29,170 nucleotides of DNA, from assembly GCA_045643825.1 (NCBI GenBank), contig JAZRFV010000004.1, positions 1 to 29,170 on the forward strand. The letters run 5' to 3'. A model generated the notes under the pieces. That model did no database searches. It had not been told where the DNA came from and saw only the letters and a list, made by a program, of their open reading frames with translations. This stretch comes from Scatosoma sp045643825. Lineage in GTDB: Bacteria > Bacillota > Clostridia > Christensenellales > Borkfalkiaceae. Shown here one piece after another: positions 21,519-29,170 of this stretch. The stretch's first letter is position 1, and each line of letters begins with the position of its first letter. A program made the position numbers and the translations under genes.

Positions 21519-21896
21519 TTATTCTTGTTTTAAATAGATTTTTACCGATTTTTTATCCGTACCCAATGCACTTGCTACTGCTTCCTGCACATTCATCACA
21601 ACTTGTAAATCCCTTGCGCCTTCGCACACCACCACAACACTCTCCACGCCCCCGTTTCCCTCGTAAACGATAACGTTCGCTTCGCCAACCCCGTCCATTT
21701 CTTCTAATAGTCGTAAAACCTTCATTTCCGTATCCGTAATGTATTCCAACGCCGTATTTTCCTCATCATCAGCGTGAAATATTAACCAACCGCCACAAAC
21801 AATGAGAAACCCAAAAAGAATAAGCAACGCCACATCTCTTATTTTGCCGTCAAACCTCTTTAAAATGGTGTCAAACCGCCTTTCCCTTTTATTCAA
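21519..21896 (-). CDS. spoIIIAG: Stage III sporulation protein AG
   Basis: A 125-residue protein with a single transmembrane helix (about 22-40) and a ring-building domain like SpoIIIAH; SpoIIIAG forms a large ring in the mother-cell membrane. It is short compared with the roughly 229-residue B. subtilis protein, lacking much of the beta-insertion seen there. The start is a TTG at 21896 with GAGG about 8 nt upstream; it overlaps the spoIIIAF stop by 8 bp. Confidence 0.88.
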   Translation of the reverse strand: MNKRERRFDTILKRFDGKIRDVALLILFGFLIVCGGWLIFHADDEENTALEYITDTEMKVLRLLEEMDGVGEANVIVYEGNGGVESVVVVCEGARDLQVVMNVQEAVASALGTDKKSVKIYLKQE

Positions 21897-22383
21897 TCAA
21901 CACCTCGCTACAATAGTTTTTTGTTAAATATTCCCACATTTCCCTCGCAACGGCCTCCTTATATTCCAACATTCTTACATATATTTGCGTAATTTTAATA
22001 ATTTCCATATCATTATTTCCTGGTATAGTCTCTGATTGAAGCGCCCACTCAATTTCCACCTGTGTCTCCACGGAAAAACGCGCTAAAAGCTCTTGCTGTA
22101 ACCCCTTTTCCGCTTCACTAACCCTCATTTCACTATGGTAATGTATGAATGTTTCCTCCGTATCTATTCCTGCTTGCGTAAAAAAGGAGTACGAATTTTC
22201 AAAGATCCCGTCTACACTGCCCACTTGATTTAAAAAGGATAAAATTGGGGATATAATTGCTAAAATACACGCCATCCTCATCACCGATTTTATCAAAACA
22301 GACGTCTTTCCGTCTGGAAGTATTGCTGTGAGAATCGCCGACAGCAAAACCACCCCGGCAATCGATAGTAAATACCCCTTCAA
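21889..22383 (-). CDS. spoIIIAF: Stage III sporulation protein AF
   Basis: A 164-residue protein with two N-terminal transmembrane helices (about residues 3-20 and 33-55) and a cytoplasmic or intermembrane C-terminal domain (about 65-164), as in SpoIIIAF. I place the start at the TTG at 22383: it overlaps the spoIIIAE stop as TTGA, and GGAGG lies exactly 7 nt upstream. The frame is open further upstream to 22497, but that would overlap spoIIIAE by 118 bp and adds a non-conserved N-terminus. Confidence 0.85.
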   Translation of the reverse strand: MKGYLLSIAGVVLLSAILTAILPDGKTSVLIKSVMRMACILAIISPILSFLNQVGSVDGIFENSYSFFTQAGIDTEETFIHYHSEMRVSEAEKGLQQELLARFSVETQVEIEWALQSETIPGNNDMEIIKITQIYVRMLEYKEAVAREMWEYLTKNYCSEVLIE

Positions 22384-23564
22384 AACAATGCCTCCGATAC
22401 GCATACCATCAACATAATCGTTAAAAAATACAAAAATGCCGTAAATAAAATCCCTGCCATGCAATACTGTAAATTTCCTGCGGTTTCCTCCAAGCAATCA
22501 GAGATTCTTCCGTCTCCAAACGGTTGCGTAATCGCCGCCGTTAGCTTTAAGAGTAAATTCACGGAAATAAGCAAAACAATCGGCTCAAAAATGACCGCTA
22601 ACATCAGGAAAATGCTCATATTTCCCAAGGAATTCTTAATTAAAACACTACCTGCAACAGCCAAGTCAAACCCACCCGAAAGAAAACCGCCGACAATTGG
22701 TACGCCATTCCCTATGGCATATTTCGCCGTACGACGCACAATCCCATCATAATTCGCCGCCGTTATCCCTTGAAGGGTAAAAAATATACCAAAGGCAGAG
22801 ACGCAAATACCTATCAGCCATTTATTTATACTCTTGAAAAAAGCGGTAAATTTCCCTATTTTTAGTTCTTTCGTCATGTTTGAAACTATGGATAAAACGA
22901 TAATTATGATTGTAATCGGAAACACCACAGCGTAAATTACCGATACGATATTCGTTGCAAAAAAGCCTACCGCAGGTCGGCATACTGCCGCCGTTAAATT
23001 TCCACCACTCGCCGACATCAGCGTTAACATTAAAGGGAAAATTAACTGCATTTGTATCCGCATAGAGGAAACGCATTCCATCGAGGTCTCAAAGCACTCG
23101 GTCAGGATAACAAATAATGGAATTAAGGCAGCGGCATAAGTGATTAAAAAGATCATATTCGCGGCAGTTTTTGTGTTGGAAGAGCTGTTTAAGGTTGAGA
23201 GCATTCCCGAAAGCAAGGTTATCGCGCCTATACATGCAAAGGCGGGCAAAATTTCTATGATTTTTGCAAATAAAACAGTTTTTACCTGCTTCCAACTTCC
23301 TTCATAGTCAATTGTACCGCTTTTTATATACTCGATTAATCGTTCTGCTACGCTTTTATTGGAGAAGCTACCCAAAGAATCTACATATTCTTGCAACCCC
23401 TCGAGGTCCAAAACCGCAATTTGTTCTTCAATCGTCTCATTTAAGGCCTCTTTAGCATCCTCTTGCGTTTCCGCGCAAGCAAGACAAGTGTTTATGCCAC
23501 AAAATAACCCCATAAATATTATGCATAAATTTATAAAAAGAAAAAGAATCGTTTTTCCTTTCAT
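22380..23564 (-). CDS. spoIIIAE: Stage III sporulation protein AE
   Basis: A 394-residue polytopic membrane protein with an N-terminal signal-like helix (about 5-30), an acidic soluble segment (about 32-95) and about seven to eight later transmembrane helices. Family marks are LPAFACIGAITLLSGMLSTLN, GNGVPIVGGFLSGGFDLAVAGSVLIKNSLG and FEPIVLLISVNLLLKLTAAITQPFGD. SpoIIIAE is the permease-like membrane core of the SpoIIIA-Q channel. It begins one base after spoIIIAD. Confidence 0.95.
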   Translation of the reverse strand: MKGKTILFLFINLCIIFMGLFCGINTCLACAETQEDAKEALNETIEEQIAVLDLEGLQEYVDSLGSFSNKSVAERLIEYIKSGTIDYEGSWKQVKTVLFAKIIEILPAFACIGAITLLSGMLSTLNSSSNTKTAANMIFLITYAAALIPLFVILTECFETSMECVSSMRIQMQLIFPLMLTLMSASGGNLTAAVCRPAVGFFATNIVSVIYAVVFPITIIIIVLSIVSNMTKELKIGKFTAFFKSINKWLIGICVSAFGIFFTLQGITAANYDGIVRRTAKYAIGNGVPIVGGFLSGGFDLAVAGSVLIKNSLGNMSIFLMLAVIFEPIVLLISVNLLLKLTAAITQPFGDGRISDCLEETAGNLQYCMAGILFTAFLYFLTIMLMVCVSEALF

Positions 23565-23565
23565 T

Positions 23566-23961
23566 TTACACCAACTGTAAGAAACTACTCATCAGCGCTA
23601 ACAGGCTTTCAATGATCGGCATCGACAACAAGACAATCGTTATTTTCCCCGCCAAAGTAACCTTGTCCGCAATGGAACTACTGCCAAAATCATTTAAAAT
23701 TCCCGCACCAAATTCCGTTATATACCCTACGCCAACAATCTTTAAAAGCATTTTTAAAAGTCCATTTTCAATGCCTGCAATTTGTGAAATTGTCGTAAAT
23801 ACCGACATCGTCCCACGTAGCATATCTACCACGAACGTCAAAATGACAATAATCCCTACAACTGTTACAGCAAAAGACAATTCTGGCTTTGTCCCTTTTA
23901 AAATTACTGCCGTAATAGACGTTATAAAAGCAACGCCTATCACCTTTAAAATATCCGACAC
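23566..23961 (-). CDS. spoIIIAD: Stage III sporulation protein AD
   Basis: A 131-residue membrane protein of the SpoIIIAC/AD family, with about four transmembrane helices. I choose the GTG at 23961: AAAGGAG lies 9 nt upstream, and the resulting VSDILKVIGVAF start matches the known SpoIIIAD N-terminus and length (about 133). The frame is open to an ATG at 24006 that has no ribosome-binding site. The SpoIIIAC/AD proteins resemble each other; this one is the longer AD type, with the extra C-terminal helix ending SFLQLV. Confidence 0.9.
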   Translation of the reverse strand: MSDILKVIGVAFITSITAVILKGTKPELSFAVTVVGIIVILTFVVDMLRGTMSVFTTISQIAGIENGLLKMLLKIVGVGYITEFGAGILNDFGSSSIADKVTLAGKITIVLLSMPIIESLLALMSSFLQLV

Positions 23962-24015
23962 TTTGCATATCTCCTTTACATTCGCCACCGTGTTTATGTC
24001 TAACATAGTAAAATA

Positions 24016-24210
24016 TTAGAAATCAAAAACTCGTTGAATTTCTTCAAATAAATCACCCACCATTCCAACAACGACGAATAGCACAATTACAAGCCCTACT
24101 ATACTGACAAGCGTCGCAATGTCGTCACGGTCAGACTTCTTTAAAATTTGGCAAATCACCGTAATAATCATACCGACTGCCGCCATTTTGAATAAAATAC
24201 CTATCTCCAT
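24016..24210 (-). CDS. spoIIIAC: Stage III sporulation protein AC
   Basis: A 64-residue protein with two transmembrane helices (about 4-23 and 32-52), separated by the conserved LKKSDRDDIATL turn. This is a full-length SpoIIIAC (about 68 residues in B. subtilis). AAGG lies upstream of the ATG at 24210. It is a small membrane subunit of the SpoIIIA machine. Confidence 0.95.
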   Translation of the reverse strand: MEIGILFKMAAVGMIITVICQILKKSDRDDIATLVSIVGLVIVLFVVVGMVGDLFEEIQRVFDF

Positions 24211-24225
24211 ATCATAATACCTTGC

Positions 24226-24711
24226 TTAAATTATCAATATTAATATGAATAAACCGCATAAAAATCCAAGTTCCACGTATAAATTTTCATATCTTTTACC
24301 TTGCAAGATTGCCTCCGTTTCATATTTTTTTAAACGTTCTTGCATGGATAAAAAATAACATTTTTGCGAGGAACTGTCACCTTTACCGAGTGTCATAAAA
24401 TAATCAGATACGTCAGACTTTTCATTTTCCATCAAAAATGTATAGGTAGCTAAATCAAGAGTTTGACGATTTTGCAAACCAAGCCCTAGCAAATATTCTT
24501 CTATCAACCTTTGAAATTCTCCATCGTAGGGACTGTTGGCTAAAAGCTCTTTAATCGGGCGACGATAATAAGTAACTTCATGGATAAATTGCTCGTTAAA
24601 ACTCCTTAACTGCCCAAAAAAACGTCTTCTTACGCGATATTTTCGAGCAAATAAATAACCAGACAAGGTAAAAGTCGCCACGATAAGCACCCCAAAGAAT
24701 ATTTTCAACAC
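24226..24711 (-). CDS. spoIIIAB: Stage III sporulation protein AB
   Basis: A 161-residue protein with an N-terminal and a C-terminal transmembrane helix flanking a helical cytoplasmic domain. SpoIIIAB resembles the GspF-type platform subunits of type II secretion. The start is a GTG at 24711, one base after the spoIIIAA stop. An adjacent TTG would give almost the same protein. A GAGG lies about 12 nt upstream in spoIIIAA. Confidence 0.9.
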   Translation of the reverse strand: MLKIFFGVLIVATFTLSGYLFARKYRVRRRFFGQLRSFNEQFIHEVTYYRRPIKELLANSPYDGEFQRLIEEYLLGLGLQNRQTLDLATYTFLMENEKSDVSDYFMTLGKGDSSSQKCYFLSMQERLKKYETEAILQGKRYENLYVELGFLCGLFILILII

Positions 24712-24712
24712 C

Positions 24713-25567
24713 CTACCCGATAACCTCTCCCTTTTGATCGTATATGCCTTTAACCTTGCCTATTTCGCAATCATCGAGAATTGCAAACAGCTCAAAAATA
24801 TCAATAAATGGCGACTTAATATAGGAAATATCCGAAAAATGCGCAGTTGCAACCACACGTACGCCCGAACATATTGCCCTTTCTAATGCAAAACAATCCT
24901 TTGCTGAAAGCTCGTCCGTAATAATAAGATCGGGACGTAAAGCTCGAATCCCCACCTCAAAAACCGTTGTTTTATCCGCGTACTTTATAACGTCACAGCT
25001 TTCCCCAACGTTTCCCATGGATATTTCCCCTCGTTCATCGCAAATTAATATATTCATTCTTGTTTTTTCCCCTATAATTCGCCCCAAATCACGCAAAATA
25101 GTCGTTTTGCCAAACCCTGGCGGCGAAGCAATTAATAGGTTTCGTATTCTGCCAGACATACATCTATCATAAATTTCCTTTGCACTCCCATAGATTTCAT
25201 GCGGAATCCGGATACATAGAGAGCTAAAATGTCGTATTGCCAACGGTTTACCGCTATCAAATACGTATTCTCCCGCCAAACCAATACGCACCCCTCCTTT
25301 TGCCGTCAAAAAGCCTTGTTTGATTTGCTCTTCTACCGAATAAACGGAATAATTCCCTGCCCGATATACACATTCCTCTACCTCATTATCCGTACAATTC
25401 AATGCATCAGCTCTTCGATTTGTTATACCTGAAGTGGAAATATATTGATACTTCCCACGATAATTCACCAAAATCGGTTGATTTGCGCGCAATCGTATCT
25501 CGTATAAGTAGCTTAAATTGACTCTATTTAACGCATTTTGTAACCTTTGAGGAAGAAAACTTAACAT
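24713..25567 (-). CDS. spoIIIAA: Stage III sporulation protein AA, ATPase
   Basis: A 284-residue cytoplasmic ATPase of the type II/IV secretion superfamily, needed for SpoIIIA channel function. Walker A is SPPGFGKTT (Lys154), Walker B-like ICDERGEI follows, then RPDLIITDELS and ATAHF. The start is taken as the ATG at 25567 (MLSFLPQRLQ), which matches the start of known SpoIIIAA proteins. The frame extends to a TTG at 25606 inside the htpG terminator region. No Shine-Dalgarno sequence precedes the ATG. A sigma-E-like -10 ends 7 bp before it, so a leaderless transcript is possible. Confidence 0.93.
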   Translation of the reverse strand: MLSFLPQRLQNALNRVNLSYLYEIRLRANQPILVNYRGKYQYISTSGITNRRADALNCTDNEVEECVYRAGNYSVYSVEEQIKQGFLTAKGGVRIGLAGEYVFDSGKPLAIRHFSSLCIRIPHEIYGSAKEIYDRCMSGRIRNLLIASPPGFGKTTILRDLGRIIGEKTRMNILICDERGEISMGNVGESCDVIKYADKTTVFEVGIRALRPDLIITDELSAKDCFALERAICSGVRVVATAHFSDISYIKSPFIDIFELFAILDDCEIGKVKGIYDQKGEVIG

Positions 25568-25574
25568 TTGATAT

Positions 25575-25603
25575 ATTCTATGCAACGGCTTGTCTATATA
25601 GAC
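25575..25603 (-). promoter_or_regulatory. Sigma-E-like promoter of the spoIIIA operon
   Basis: On the minus strand CATAGAAT (25575-25582) matches seven of eight positions of the mother-cell sigma-E -10 pattern CATACAnT. A T/A-rich GTCTATA (25597-25603), 14 bp upstream, is only a fair -35. spoIIIA is a sigma-E operon in B. subtilis. Confidence 0.45.
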
Positions 25604-25609
25604 CAAAGA

Positions 25610-25637
25610 AAAAGGCTTTCCTTTCGGAAAGCCTTTT
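25610..25637 (-). terminator. htpG terminator
   Basis: On the minus strand AAAAGGCTTTCC pairs perfectly with GGAAAGCCTTTT around a GAAA tetraloop, followed by TCTTTGG. The 12-bp stem lies 14 bp after the htpG stop and separates htpG from spoIIIAA. Confidence 0.85.
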
Positions 25638-25650
25638 CTATTTTACAATT

Positions 25651-27477
25651 TTATTTGCAGTAGTCGAAAAGCAATTCGCCACTCTTTTCCATAAAGTCCG
25701 CTAATTCTTCAGGAGAAAGCTTCTTATAGGAAAGCATCGCCAAATAATAGATCTGATTTGCTATCAGCGCCTGTTTTTCTTCGGTTTGCGTCATAAATCC
25801 TGCAATAACCGGATTCGTTGCGTTAAGAATTAACGAGGCATGCTTCATAGGATCCGTTTCGTCCATACCGTACATACCGCCCATTTCCGACATTCTACGC
25901 ATAAACTCTTCCACGTTTACAATTGCAGGCATTTTACCACTCTTAAAACGCTCTACTTTTACTTGAATTTCACCGTTTTTCAACTTACCCTTAAAGACAT
26001 CAATCAAGTCCTTAAACTCATTCTCCTCAACCGTTCCGCCTTTTAAAGCACCATCAACGTCGGCGTCTATACGCACAAAACGGCATTTTTGAGGGTTTTT
26101 ATATTCGATATAGCTGATAAAGTGAGGATCGATGAGCGTATCGCACAACACCGCCTCTACCCCAGCATCTTTAAACATGGATATATATTGGGCTTGCTGA
26201 ATTTCATCAGAAACGTAATAAATCGCTTTCGTTTGCTCGCCATTTTTCGCAGCTTCTTCCGTGATTTCCTCACCGAGGTAATCATTTACGGGCTTATATT
26301 CCCCATTTAAGTTCTTAAAAATGAGAATTTTTTGCACCTTATCATAAAAATCATTGTCTTTAATACAGCCAAACTTAATAAAGGTAGCAATATCCTTCCA
26401 ACAATTTTCATAATGTTCACGATCGGTGTTAAACAACGAGGTCAGTTTATCCGCAACCTTCTTGGTGATATGCTTGGAAATTTTTTGCACCTGCTTATCG
26501 TTTTGCAAGAAACTTCTCGAAACGTTTAAGGGGATATCAGGGCAGTCAATTACGCCATTCAACAGCATCAAAAACTCGGGGATTACTTCCTTAATATTAT
26601 CTGCAATAAAGACCTGGTTGCAATAGAGCTTAACTTGACCTTTTTCAAGCTGTACTTGTTGTTTTTTTACTTGGGGGAAATACAAAATACCCTTTAAATT
26701 AAACGGATAATCCATATTCAAGTGAATCCAGAAGAGTGGCTCGTTAAAGTCCATAAAGCTTTCACGATAAAACGCCTTATATTCCTCGTCCGTGCATTCC
26801 TTGGGGTCCTTTAAATAAAGCGGCTTCGTATTATTGATAGGTTTATCATTCTCATCCCCCTTGGGATTTAAATAGATATCAACGGGCATAAACGAGCAAT
26901 ATTTACGCAAAAGCTCACGGATGCGGTATTCCTTCAAGAAATCCTCTTCGCCTTCCGCAATATGCATCACAATCTTTGTCCCGCGCGATTCCTTGTCATT
27001 TGCCGAAATCTTATAGGTTGAATTACCGTCGGATACCCATTTTACCGCAGATTCATTCTTGTAGCTTTTGGTAAAAATTTCTACGCGTTCTGATACCATA
27101 TATGCGGAATAGAACCCCAAGCCAAAATGTCCGATAATACCATCACCCGATGCGTTTTCATATTTATCAAGGAAATCCGCAGCGCCAGAAAAGGCAATTT
27201 GAGTGATATATTTTTCAACCTCTTCAGCCGTCATGCCAAGCCCGTTATCTTCCACCGTTAAAGTCTTTGCTTTTTCATCGGTAAATACTTTAATCGTATA
27301 AGAGCCTTCTTCTTTCGTTGCTTCGCCCATATCCACCAACTTCTTATGCTTGGTGATAGCGTCTACACCGTTTGCAACAATTTCACGTAAAAAGATATCC
27401 TTGTCCGAATAGAGCCACTTTTTAATAATAGGCATCATATTTTCGCTTGAAATCTTAATTTTTCCCTTCTTTTCCAT
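25651..27477 (-). CDS. htpG: Molecular chaperone HtpG (Hsp90 family)
   Basis: A 608-residue bacterial Hsp90. The N-terminal GHKL ATPase domain shows catalytic Glu32 and Asn36 in FLREIVANGVDAI, DNGLGMT (77-83) and the lid GHFGLGF (116-122). The middle domain (FWIHLNMDYPFNLKGILYFP, and the ATP-gamma-phosphate-contacting NVSRSFLQND segment with Arg) and the C-terminal dimerisation domain are complete. The ATG at 27477 has AAGGAG about 7 nt upstream. It lies between two strong terminators, so it is monocistronic. No CIRCE-type repeat is visible upstream; TATAAA just after the preceding terminator may be its -10. Confidence 0.97.
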   Translation of the reverse strand: MEKKGKIKISSENMMPIIKKWLYSDKDIFLREIVANGVDAITKHKKLVDMGEATKEEGSYTIKVFTDEKAKTLTVEDNGLGMTAEEVEKYITQIAFSGAADFLDKYENASGDGIIGHFGLGFYSAYMVSERVEIFTKSYKNESAVKWVSDGNSTYKISANDKESRGTKIVMHIAEGEEDFLKEYRIRELLRKYCSFMPVDIYLNPKGDENDKPINNTKPLYLKDPKECTDEEYKAFYRESFMDFNEPLFWIHLNMDYPFNLKGILYFPQVKKQQVQLEKGQVKLYCNQVFIADNIKEVIPEFLMLLNGVIDCPDIPLNVSRSFLQNDKQVQKISKHITKKVADKLTSLFNTDREHYENCWKDIATFIKFGCIKDNDFYDKVQKILIFKNLNGEYKPVNDYLGEEITEEAAKNGEQTKAIYYVSDEIQQAQYISMFKDAGVEAVLCDTLIDPHFISYIEYKNPQKCRFVRIDADVDGALKGGTVEENEFKDLIDVFKGKLKNGEIQVKVERFKSGKMPAIVNVEEFMRRMSEMGGMYGMDETDPMKHASLILNATNPVIAGFMTQTEEKQALIANQIYYLAMLSYKKLSPEELADFMEKSGELLFDYCK

Positions 27478-27524
27478 ATCAAAACTCCTTTTGAAAATTG
27501 GTATCGTTTATTTATACACAAAAA

Positions 27525-27556
27525 AAATTGCCCTTAATCAACATTAAGAGCAATTT
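27525..27556 (-). terminator. Terminator of the ispH-rpsA gene
   Basis: On the minus strand AAATTGCTCTTAAT pairs with ATTAAGGGCAATTT (one T-G wobble, GTTG loop) and a run of T's follows. It is 35 bp after the stop of the fusion gene. Confidence 0.85.
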
Positions 27557-27591
27557 CTTATTTTTATATAAAGTATTTTCGACTAAAACAA

Positions 27592-29170
27592 TCAGGAGTT
27601 CTTATTCAAAAGATCTGCGATGGAAATACCACCCATACCGCCTTCGTTCCATTCGGTAACTTCATCAACGGGCTTAGGAGCTCTAGGCTTTCTAGGAGCT
27701 TTTTCCTTGCCTTCTTCCTCTTCAGCTTTTGCTGCGCGAGGCTTTCTTTCAACGTTTTCAGGCTTGGGTTCAAGCGCTTTAATCGAAAGCGTCATCTTCT
27801 TTTCAGCGCAATCAAGCTTCATAATCTTTGCGTCGATTTCTTGACCGATGGTAAGAGCCGTCGTAGGATTTTCAAGGAATTCGTGAGAGATTTGGGAAAC
27901 GTGTACCAAACCATCGATACCTTTTTCTACTTCAACGAATGCACCGAAGGGTACGATTCTTACAACTTTACCGTGGATAACGTCACCTTCAGCATACTTT
28001 TCAGCAGCGAGATCCCAAGGTTGAGCCTGCAACTGCTTGTAACCGATGGAAACCTTCTTGGATTCTTCGTCAATCTTAAGTACTTTGAATTCGTATTTCT
28101 GACCAATTTCAAGGACGTCGGTAACAGCTTTAACACCCGTCCAGGAAAGGTCGGAAATGTGAGCAAGGCAATCGAAACCGTTTACGGATACGAATGCGCC
28201 GAAAGAGGTCACTCTTTCAACTTTACCTTCAACAACGTCGTCAACGTGAATCGAGGAGAAGAATTCGGTTTCTTTAGCAGCTTTAGCAGCGTCTCTTGCA
28301 GCCTTTTCTTCTTCGATAATAGCGCGTTGAGATGCAATGATTTCTTTTCTTCTTTCCGTCTTAACTTCGATAAGCTTCAAGCGGAGCTTTTTACCTACGT
28401 ATTTGTCAAGTTCTTTTACGTAGCCCATACGGATTTCACGAGCGGGTACGAATACGGTGTAAGAACCGAGTTCGGACGTAAGACCACCCTTATTGAAACC
28501 GGTACATACAACTTCAAATTCTTTACCAGCTTGAATGTCAGCGATCATAGCTTCTTCTTCTTTGATCTTCTTGATCTGCTTTTGGGAAAGCTTAACGGGA
28601 TTGATTGCAACAACCATCAATTCGATTTCTTCGCCAAGCTTTGCGTTGAATTCGTCTTTGTTGTATACTTCGCAGTCCACTTCGTCCTTGTCAAGGATAA
28701 CTTCCTTCTTTGCAAGGGGGAGCAATACTGCTACACCCGAATCGTCAGCCGACGAAATCGTAGCCGTAATCAACTGTCCTTTCTTGAACTTCTGTTGACT
28801 GTCCATGTTTGCAACAACTTCAGCCATCGTTGCTTTTGCTTCTGTTTCCATTTCCATCTTTAATAGAACCTCCTGAGTTTGCGCGTTAGGGGTGCTTGCA
28901 CCCATAACAATACCTACCTTCTTAAATTTTTTGATTGTTTTATATTCGAGTTCGGCAGCATTCGACAAACGAAAAACGTTTGGACAATTCTCTGCGCAGA
29001 TGTCGTAAAGCTTATTTGTGTTGCTGCTATTTAAGCCTCCGATCACCAAAATCGCATCGCATTGTTTCGACAATTCTCGTGCCTCATTTTGCCTCTCCAT
29101 AGTAGTATAGCAAATTGTTTTAAAAATTTCAACTGTTTTTAAATACTTATTATCAAGATTTTTAAGAATT
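27592..29170 (-). CDS. ispH: IspH-ribosomal protein S1 fusion (5' end outside window)
   Basis: The frame is open to the right edge: bases 29101-29169 encode 23 residues ending in VEIFKTICYTT before the Met at 29100, so that Met is internal. Visible residues 1-105 are the C-terminal part of 4-hydroxy-3-methylbut-2-enyl diphosphate reductase: the third [4Fe-4S] cysteine in TICYTT (Cys20), RQNEA, GGLNSSNTNKL and GASTP, all IspH substrate-site motifs. Four S1 RNA-binding repeats follow (about 127-200, 214-285, 310-380 and 393-466; the last two most canonical, with SFGAFVSV and PFGAFVEV). A charged tail ends in ISIADLLNKNS. IspH performs the last MEP-pathway step; S1 repeats bind mRNA. The fusion is known from Clostridia. 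The missing 5' part should encode about the first two thirds of IspH. Confidence 0.92.
   Translation of the reverse strand, partial: ILKNLDNKYLKTVEIFKTICYTTMERQNEARELSKQCDAILVIGGLNSSNTNKLYDICAENCPNVFRLSNAAELEYKTIKKFKKVGIVMGASTPNAQTQEVLLKMEMETEAKATMAEVVANMDSQQKFKKGQLITATISSADDSGVAVLLPLAKKEVILDKDEVDCEVYNKDEFNAKLGEEIELMVVAINPVKLSQKQIKKIKEEEAMIADIQAGKEFEVVCTGFNKGGLTSELGSYTVFVPAREIRMGYVKELDKYVGKKLRLKLIEVKTERRKEIIASQRAIIEEEKAARDAAKAAKETEFFSSIHVDDVVEGKVERVTSFGAFVSVNGFDCLAHISDLSWTGVKAVTDVLEIGQKYEFKVLKIDEESKKVSIGYKQLQAQPWDLAAEKYAEGDVIHGKVVRIVPFGAFVEVEKGIDGLVHVSQISHEFLENPTTALTIGQEIDAKIMKLDCAEKKMTLSIKALEPKPENVERKPRAAKAEEEEGKEKAPRKPRAPKPVDEVTEWNEGGMGGISIADLLNKNS

Noticed and set aside
27841..28863. 340-residue open frame antisense to the IspH-S1 gene
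   Set aside because: The minus-strand frame encodes clear S1 repeats. The antisense product is a low-complexity Phe/Asn/Val mirror with no recognisable domain.
1..29170. CRISPR arrays, tRNA/rRNA genes, riboswitches, insertion sequences
   Set aside because: No regularly spaced repeats, no cloverleaf or rRNA-like sequence, no lysine riboswitch before lysA (the leader is too short) and no transposase frame were seen.

Overview
The window is a continuous chromosomal segment of an endospore-forming Firmicute of the class Clostridia. The evidence is a complete spoIIIAA-AH operon, spoIVB, gerW/ytfJ and two sporulation-type D,D-carboxypeptidases, together with the typical low-GC housekeeping cluster asp23-nusB-folD-ispA-dxs-tlyA-nadK-argR-recN-spoIVB and an IspH-S1 fusion gene, which is a clostridial trait. 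TGA is used as a stop and Shine-Dalgarno sequences are common. I cannot name a genus. No rRNA, tRNA, CRISPR array, insertion sequence or transposase was seen.

Left edge (1-806): the 3' end of an AT-rich gene of unknown function, then 420 bp without a credible gene. That gap holds a 28-bp palindromic site with 11-6-11 architecture (candidate dif/Xer site), three copies of a 10-mer, a strong intrinsic terminator and a near-consensus sigma-A promoter. Plus-strand block (807-4131): a XerS-like tyrosine recombinase, the ribosome-associated GTPase hflX, and lexA. A tiny eight-cysteine protein gene lies between hflX and lexA on the opposite strand. It is divergent from lexA, with a putative LexA operator in the shared intergenic region.

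From 4135 to the right end every gene is on the minus strand. Read in transcription order (right to left): ispH-rpsA fusion (cut by the window edge), htpG, spoIIIAA-AB-AC-AD-AE-AF-AG-AH (forespore-mother cell channel), then asp23-nusB-folD-ispA-dxs-tlyA-nadK-argR-recN (translation/transcription support, one-carbon and isoprenoid metabolism, NADP, arginine control, repair), spoIVB and dacF (late sporulation, both behind sigma-G-like promoters), lysA (lysine and DAP balance), M50 protease-scpA-scpB (chromosome condensation), a DUF2953/YtfI gene-gerW-dacB (spore coat/cortex), and rluB.

The layout matches two Bacillus subtilis syntenic blocks, with precise omissions: accBC between spoIIIAH and asp23, xseAB between folD and ispA, spo0A after spoIVB, and spmAB between dacB and rluB. 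The most unusual signals are the dif-like site beside a single-recombinase-type Xer gene and a foreign-looking ORF, several transcripts predicted to be leaderless, a terminator hairpin that contains the start codon of the YtfI gene, and a palindrome wrapped around the dacF promoter. I saw no clear new multi-gene system. Most of the window is conserved core genome.
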